Source of the DNA: Montifringilla adamsi
Lineage: Eukaryota > Chordata > Aves > Passeriformes > Passeridae
DNA: 64,000 nucleotides
Assembly (NCBI GenBank): GCA_017590115.1
Contig: JAGGNK010007005.1
Span: 523,175 to 587,174 of the forward strand
Reading direction: 5' to 3'
Of the stretch, positions 60,401-64,000 are shown piece by piece (positions within the stretch are counted from its first letter, which is position 1; each line of letters starts with the position of its first letter). The notes beneath the pieces are model-generated. The model saw only the letters and a program-made list of their open reading frames with translations. It was not told the DNA's origin and made no database searches. The position numbers and the translations under genes were made by a program.

Positions 60401-63400
60401 GGGGGTGAATGGCCCCCGCGTACCACCGGCTGCTGTTGCAGAGCTCCGTGTCCATGAGGTGGACCTTGGACTCCTGCAGCACCATGCCTGTTCCCTGAGC
60501 TGTGGGCATAGAGGGTAATGAGCCCCCAGCAGCTCGGTACCCATCCCTTCCCCTGCCTGGGGTGAATCTCCTTCCCGGGCCTGGCTCTGCCCCTTCCCCC
60601 CGGAGCGATGTTGTCCCGCTGTGTCCCTGCCCCTTCCCCACGGAGCGATGTTGTCCCGCTGTGTCCCTGCCCCTTCCCCACGGAGCGATGTTGTCCCGCT
60701 GTGTCCCTGCCCCTTCCCCACGGAGTGATGTTGTCCCGCTGTGTCCCTGCTGTTGGCCTGGGGAAGGGGCCAGCCCCATCTCTCCCGAGGCTTCCCAGGG
60801 CCAGCAGGAATTGTTGGGGTGAGCAGGGGCCTCACAGCTGATCCCGTTCCACAGCATGCCCTCCCCCAGGAATGGACTCCTTCCCCAGCCCGGGCTGCTC
60901 CGAGCCCGGCCCCGCTGCCGCCCTGCGCCCGGACTCTGTCTGTGCCCAGCCCGTGTCCCCGGGGTGCCCAGCTCGCCCTCGGAGCACACGTCCTGTTGGG
61001 AACTCACCTCTGGCAAAGTTCCAGCCGGCGATGTAGCAGGATTTCAGCTCCGAGACCCTGAGCGAGGTGTCGGGCACGCAGCCCAGCTGGATGTAGTCGC
61101 TGCACTCCACGGGCTGGTCCAGCTCCACCAGGGCAATGTCGTTCCTGGCCGTGGCAGGCACGTAGTGCTGGTGCACCAGGAGCCTCTGGATGCGTCTCAC
61201 TGCAGCCTTGGGGCCCGGCTGGCTCAGATCTGTGGCCCCCATCACCACATCCCACGCGGAGACGCCCCTGGGGAGCAGATGGACAGAGGGCTGACAGGGA
61301 GCAGAGCCAGGGGCTGCAGCAGCCCAGCATTTCCCGGCCTTCTGCTTCCCCAGGTGGGCAGGGAAGTGGCCCGTGGTGCTGTGAGCTGGGCACCTGCCCG
61401 TGCTCTGGGGACATCTCTGTCCCTGCTGTCTCTTACCCGGCCCTGGCGAAGCAGTGTGCCACCGTGAGCACCCACTGGGAGCTGAGGAGGACACCTGAGC
61501 ACATGTGCCACGTGCCGTTCTCCCAGGTGGCCTGGATGCTGACGATGCCGGGCCAGGCCCCTGGCTGGACACTGCTGCCACCCACAACATGGGATGTGTC
61601 AGCAGCAGAAGTCACGGAGCTGTGGTCAGAGGCCATGGGCCGGAGCCTGCAAATCCTTCTGTAACACAAAGTCATCACTGTTCTGCTTGGTGGCTGCTGC
61701 TACTCAGGCTGAAAGTCCCCTGTCATCCCTTCCTGCCCAACGTTGAATGGCAGGAAGACTTGGGACCCCCGAGGGGCACATCTGTGCCCTCGTGCTACTG
61801 CAGCCCCCCAGACAGGCTGTGTCAGTAGCTGGGCACTGGCTGGGCCAGGGATTTAGGCTTCTCCTCCAGGGACTGAGGCTGGAACACTGTGGTGTGGGTG
61901 TGAGGAACATGTGGGGCCCCTACAGGGAACTTGCTAAGTAGGACCACTGACCTGCAGGTGTCCCAGCTGCCCCACACGGGCCCGGCCAGGGCTGGCAGGA
62001 TGAGCAGCCACAGAAGAGCCATCGGGCCAGCACAGGTGGCAGAGCCAGAGGAGAGCTGTCACCTCCAGTGTGGCCACCGCCACAGCACCCACAGCCTTCG
62101 TGGTGCTCACAGTGGCCAGGCCAGGGCTGCTGTCACAGAGGGGCTGGTTCTGAGTGCTGGCAGCACAGAGTCATAGAGCCATGGAATGGTCTGGGTGGAA
62201 GGGACTTTAGTGACCACCCAGTGCCATCCCTGCCATGGGCAGGGACACCTCCCACTGTCCCAGGCTGCTCCAAGCCCTGTCCAGCCTGGCCTTGGGCACT
62301 GCCAGGGATCCAGGGGCAGCCACAGCTGCTCTGGGCACCCTGTGCCAGAGCCTGCCCGCACTCACAGTCAGAAATTCCTTCCTAAAGGAATCTAAATCTA
62401 ATCTAACCTAAATCTGCCCACCTTCAGCTTAAGGCCATTTTTCTTGTGTCCAATCACCACACAATCTTGTCCTAAGTACCCCTCCAGCCTTTTTCTAAGC
62501 CCCTCTGGAAGAGGCACCAAAGTGTCCCTGGAACCTTCTGTTCTCCAGGCTGACCTGCCATAACTCTCTCAGCCTGTCAACCCTTCTTCCCACCCTGAAT
62601 GAGTATTTTAAACATGGTGATCCTTGCTGCAAAACAGCAGCGGTCTGCTGGTTCACCTACATTCACCTTTTACATATGTTTATTTTACATATCTATTTCA
62701 GAAAGGCACCTGACTTTGATTAAATATGTTAATAATTGAAAGTTTACATTTTTTTTCCTCTTTCTTGAAGAATTATTGTTATTCAGAATCTTTGACCTAG
62801 ATATGTATTTTATTTGTAGTTTGTTTTTAACAGCTGCACATTTTAGTCAGCTTTAAATCTAGGGCTGATGAACCTTTACTAACTGACATTTTTCTTGCAG
62901 AAGAAACAAGAGCTTTTTGACTTTCCTTGTAGAGTCAAGAAATGAAATATTAAAAACCTAAATACTGAACATTTTTTTCAGTGATCAAATCACGCTCTGT
63001 GTATTTTACAAAATATTCCCAGTCACATTATTTTCCACAGAATGGAGAAGAGATCTATGGCTTAGTGGAATAGCAGTTTCCCACAAAGGCAGAGTAGACT
63101 AGTACAGAAAACCTGCAGCCCATGGGCTGGGCTCAATGTTCTCCCCCAGCAGGCCAAAGGCAGACAGCTTTGGTGTACAGCTTTGTTCATGCTGACAACC
63201 AGGTTCCCTCACTGCACGTGGTGAGCAGAGGGGAGGCTCTATGTACTAGATCATAACTTTAGGAACCCAGGTATTTGGTGGCTGGAGAAATAACATGTGT
63301 CTGTGCACTAAAGATTTTTCCTAAGTCGAAGTCTCTGTGCCACTTGTTGGCCTTTCTCTTTCAGCTGTGAATCTAAAGAGCAATAAGGTGAAACAACTCC

Positions 63401-63607
63401 AGTGCATTAACTCCCTCAATTTACTCCTGTCACAATTTGGAGTTTTTTTTCTGACAGGATGGATATATTGATTTCATGGAATACGTGGCTGCCCTCAGCC
63501 TCGTTCTCCGAGGGAAGATGGAGCAGAAATTGCGGTGGTATTTCAAGCTCTATGATGTAGATGGCAATGGCTGCATTGATCGACATGAACTGCTCAACAT
63601 CATCAAG
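57496..63607 (+). CDS. GUCA1C: Guanylate cyclase-activating protein, probably GUCA1C (GCAP3); 3' end beyond window
   Basis: GCAPs are EF-hand calcium sensors that switch on retinal guanylate cyclase when calcium falls in photoreceptors. Two coding exons are visible: 57496-57693 (66 codons, donor aag|gtgagt) and 63458-63607 (50 codons, acceptor tttctgacag, donor aag|gtgaat), both phase 0. MGNNSSS is an N-myristoylation signal. EF1 is the degenerate ECPSG type. EF2 ([12 protein letters not shown]) is split by the intron, and EF3 is [14 protein letters not shown]4 and the C-terminus are off the right edge. [11 protein letters not shown] and GKMEQKL resemble GCAP3 more than GCAP1, but [11 protein letters not shown] and the EF3 loop resemble GCAP1, so the paralogue is not certain. 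Intron 1 contains a complete antisense protease gene. Confidence 0.85.
57694..59248 (+). other. Left part of GUCA1C intron 1
   Basis: AT-rich intron between coding exon 1 and the nested protease. I see no exon. Any 3' UTR and polyadenylation site of the antisense protease gene should fall in the right portion of this stretch; one candidate minus-strand AATAAA is at about 58,860. Confidence 0.5.
59249..59574 (-). mobile_element. CR1 LINE 3' end forming the C-terminus of the acrosin-like gene
   Basis: Read on the minus strand it begins ttcagcctggagagggctcc and runs through the standard CR1 3' region to ggtcccttccaacacaaagc and an attctata end. It is in the same direction as the protease. The open frame of exon 5 enters it at about codon 119 of the exon and stops inside it at 59291-59293. 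Confidence 0.88.
59291..62022 (-). CDS. Acrosin-like serine protease, complete five-exon gene nested in GUCA1C intron 1
   Basis: Acrosin is the sperm acrosomal trypsin-like protease. Five exons with the acrosin phase pattern: 61952-62022, 61437-61658, 61008-61267, 60354-60499, 59291-59929 (445 codons; human acrosin 421). A signal peptide ([18 protein letters not shown]) is followed by a short light chain, then VVGG (48-51). The triad is His92 (AHC), Asp141 (NDIALVE) and Ser236 (GDSGGP). Asp230 in the DTCQGDSGGP context is the trypsin-type specificity residue. N-glycosylation sites are ENGT and CNSS. The residue before VVGG is His, not Arg/Lys, so usual tryptic activation is doubtful. WN replaces the common WG in the AGW motif. 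The final ~93 residues lie in a CR1 element. Confidence 0.9.
59929..62022 (-). CDS. Acrosin-like exons 1-4 and catalytic start of exon 5
   Basis: Junction phases are 2, 2, 1 and 0, the same pattern I would expect from an acrosin gene. Exon 2 holds the cleavage site and catalytic His, exon 3 the catalytic Asp and CYIAGW, exon 4 [11 protein letters not shown] and [14 protein letters not shown], exon 5 the catalytic Ser. Close parallels in human acrosin are LCNSTQWYNG and VCAGYPVGKIDTCQ. No frameshift or premature stop interrupts the protease domain. Confidence 0.9.
60590..60749. repeat. 40-bp tandem repeat, four units, in acrosin-like intron 3
   Basis: The unit starts ccccttccccacggagcgat; the four copies at 60590, 60630, 60670 and 60710 differ by only one or two bases. 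It lies between exon 4 (60354-60499) and exon 3 (61008-61267), so it is intronic for the protease. Confidence 0.93.
62165..62600 (-). mobile_element. CR1 LINE 3' portion upstream of the acrosin-like gene
   Basis: On the minus strand it includes ttgacaggctgagagagtta, gaacagaaggttccaggga-like text and the 3' end near catggctctatgactct. Its 3' terminus is about 140 bp upstream of the protease start codon and in the same orientation, so the proximal promoter must be within or next to CR1 sequence. Confidence 0.87.
62601..63457 (+). other. Rest of GUCA1C intron 1
   Basis: AT-rich sequence with no exon or clear repeat. It ends in a pyrimidine-rich acceptor (gttttttttctgacag) for coding exon 2. Confidence 0.6.
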
Positions 63608-64000
63608 GTGAATCTCCAGGGGTCATGTTCTTACCTCTTTCCTCAAAGACAAATCACACAAGTAAGACCTTTGCTGTTTCCCATATGGATGATCATGGAT
63701 GAGACCCTTAAAAGCATTCCTTCTCTAAGCAGAATTCCCCACCACCGTATAATGCAATAAGCAGACTTAGACTCTTTATCACCACATCTTATGTTACAGC
63801 ATAGCTAACAATAAAATTGTTTTAGCTGCCTGTGACCTAAATTGCACTTTCCAAGGTTTCAGACCCTGTGACTCTCAGTTGCTATCTCTACAGTGTGTCC
63901 TTCATATGTCCTTTTCCCCATGAGAAGTTGGAGAGCCACGCCCAGTTTGCTTTTTAGAATCAGCTCCTAAATATCAACATAATAAAACATTTCTGACTCT
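63608..64000 (+). other. Start of GUCA1C intron 2, to the window edge
   Basis: Begins with the donor gtgaat after coding exon 2. No further exon is seen, although the frame stays open for about 50 codons past the donor. Confidence 0.7.

Noticed and set aside
59740..61467. Long plus-strand frames across the protease locus (222, 207 and 203 codons).
   Set aside because: They are antisense shadows of the acrosin-like exons and the 40-bp repeat.
57496..63607. Calling the GCAP gene GUCA1A.
   Set aside because: Parts are GCAP1-like, but the GL-GL, ANK and GKMEQ residues favour GUCA1C. Without exons 3-4 this remains a preference, not a proof.
1..64000. CRISPR arrays, operons, tRNA or rRNA genes, or a new defence-type system.
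   Set aside because: The window is animal nuclear DNA. I saw no tRNA cloverleaf, rRNA or regularly spaced repeat array on either strand; the tandem repeats are minisatellites.

Overview
This is vertebrate nuclear DNA, almost certainly from a bird. Genes are split into GT-AG exons, CR1-type LINE fragments are scattered in both orientations (for example 36,740-37,700, 54,375-54,660 and 62,165-62,600), introns are short, and the encoded proteins are vertebrate families. I cannot name the species. Coordinates and phases come from reading splice sites by eye on both strands. Exon chains were accepted only when phases joined and the product matched the family.

Layout. (1) 1-9,598, minus strand: HCLS1 (HS1), a haematopoietic cortactin relative. 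Thirteen coding exons are visible; the last part of the SH3 domain lies beyond the left edge. It has 4.5 cortactin repeats where mammalian HS1 has 3.5. (2) 9,599-13,735: spacer with the HCLS1 upstream region. (3) 13,736-about 53,950, minus strand: GOLGB1 (giantin), complete in 22 coding exons. They join without a frame error into 3,195 codons plus stop, ending in the C-terminal Golgi membrane anchor. Its CpG-island promoter (about 53,150-54,330) carries four CCAAT boxes and a 26-base assembly gap. (4) 57,496 to the right edge, plus strand: the first two coding exons of a guanylate cyclase-activating protein, best matched to GUCA1C. (5) 59,291-62,022, minus strand: a complete five-exon acrosin-like serine protease nested in intron 1 of that gene.

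How the genes relate. HCLS1 next to GOLGB1 matches the mammalian order. GUCA1C beside GOLGB1 does not match the human map. The four genes have unrelated jobs (actin signalling in blood cells, Golgi tethering, photoreceptor calcium sensing, a probable sperm protease), so this is a neighbourhood and not a pathway.

Most unusual points: the nested acrosin-like gene, whose last ~93 codons appear to come from a CR1 insertion and whose zymogen cleavage site has His in place of Arg/Lys; an extra cortactin-repeat exon and a GC-AG intron in HCLS1; a relic of a longer exon in GOLGB1, cut off by two in-frame stops next to the donor now used; and a nearly perfect 108-bp tandem duplication in a GOLGB1 intron.
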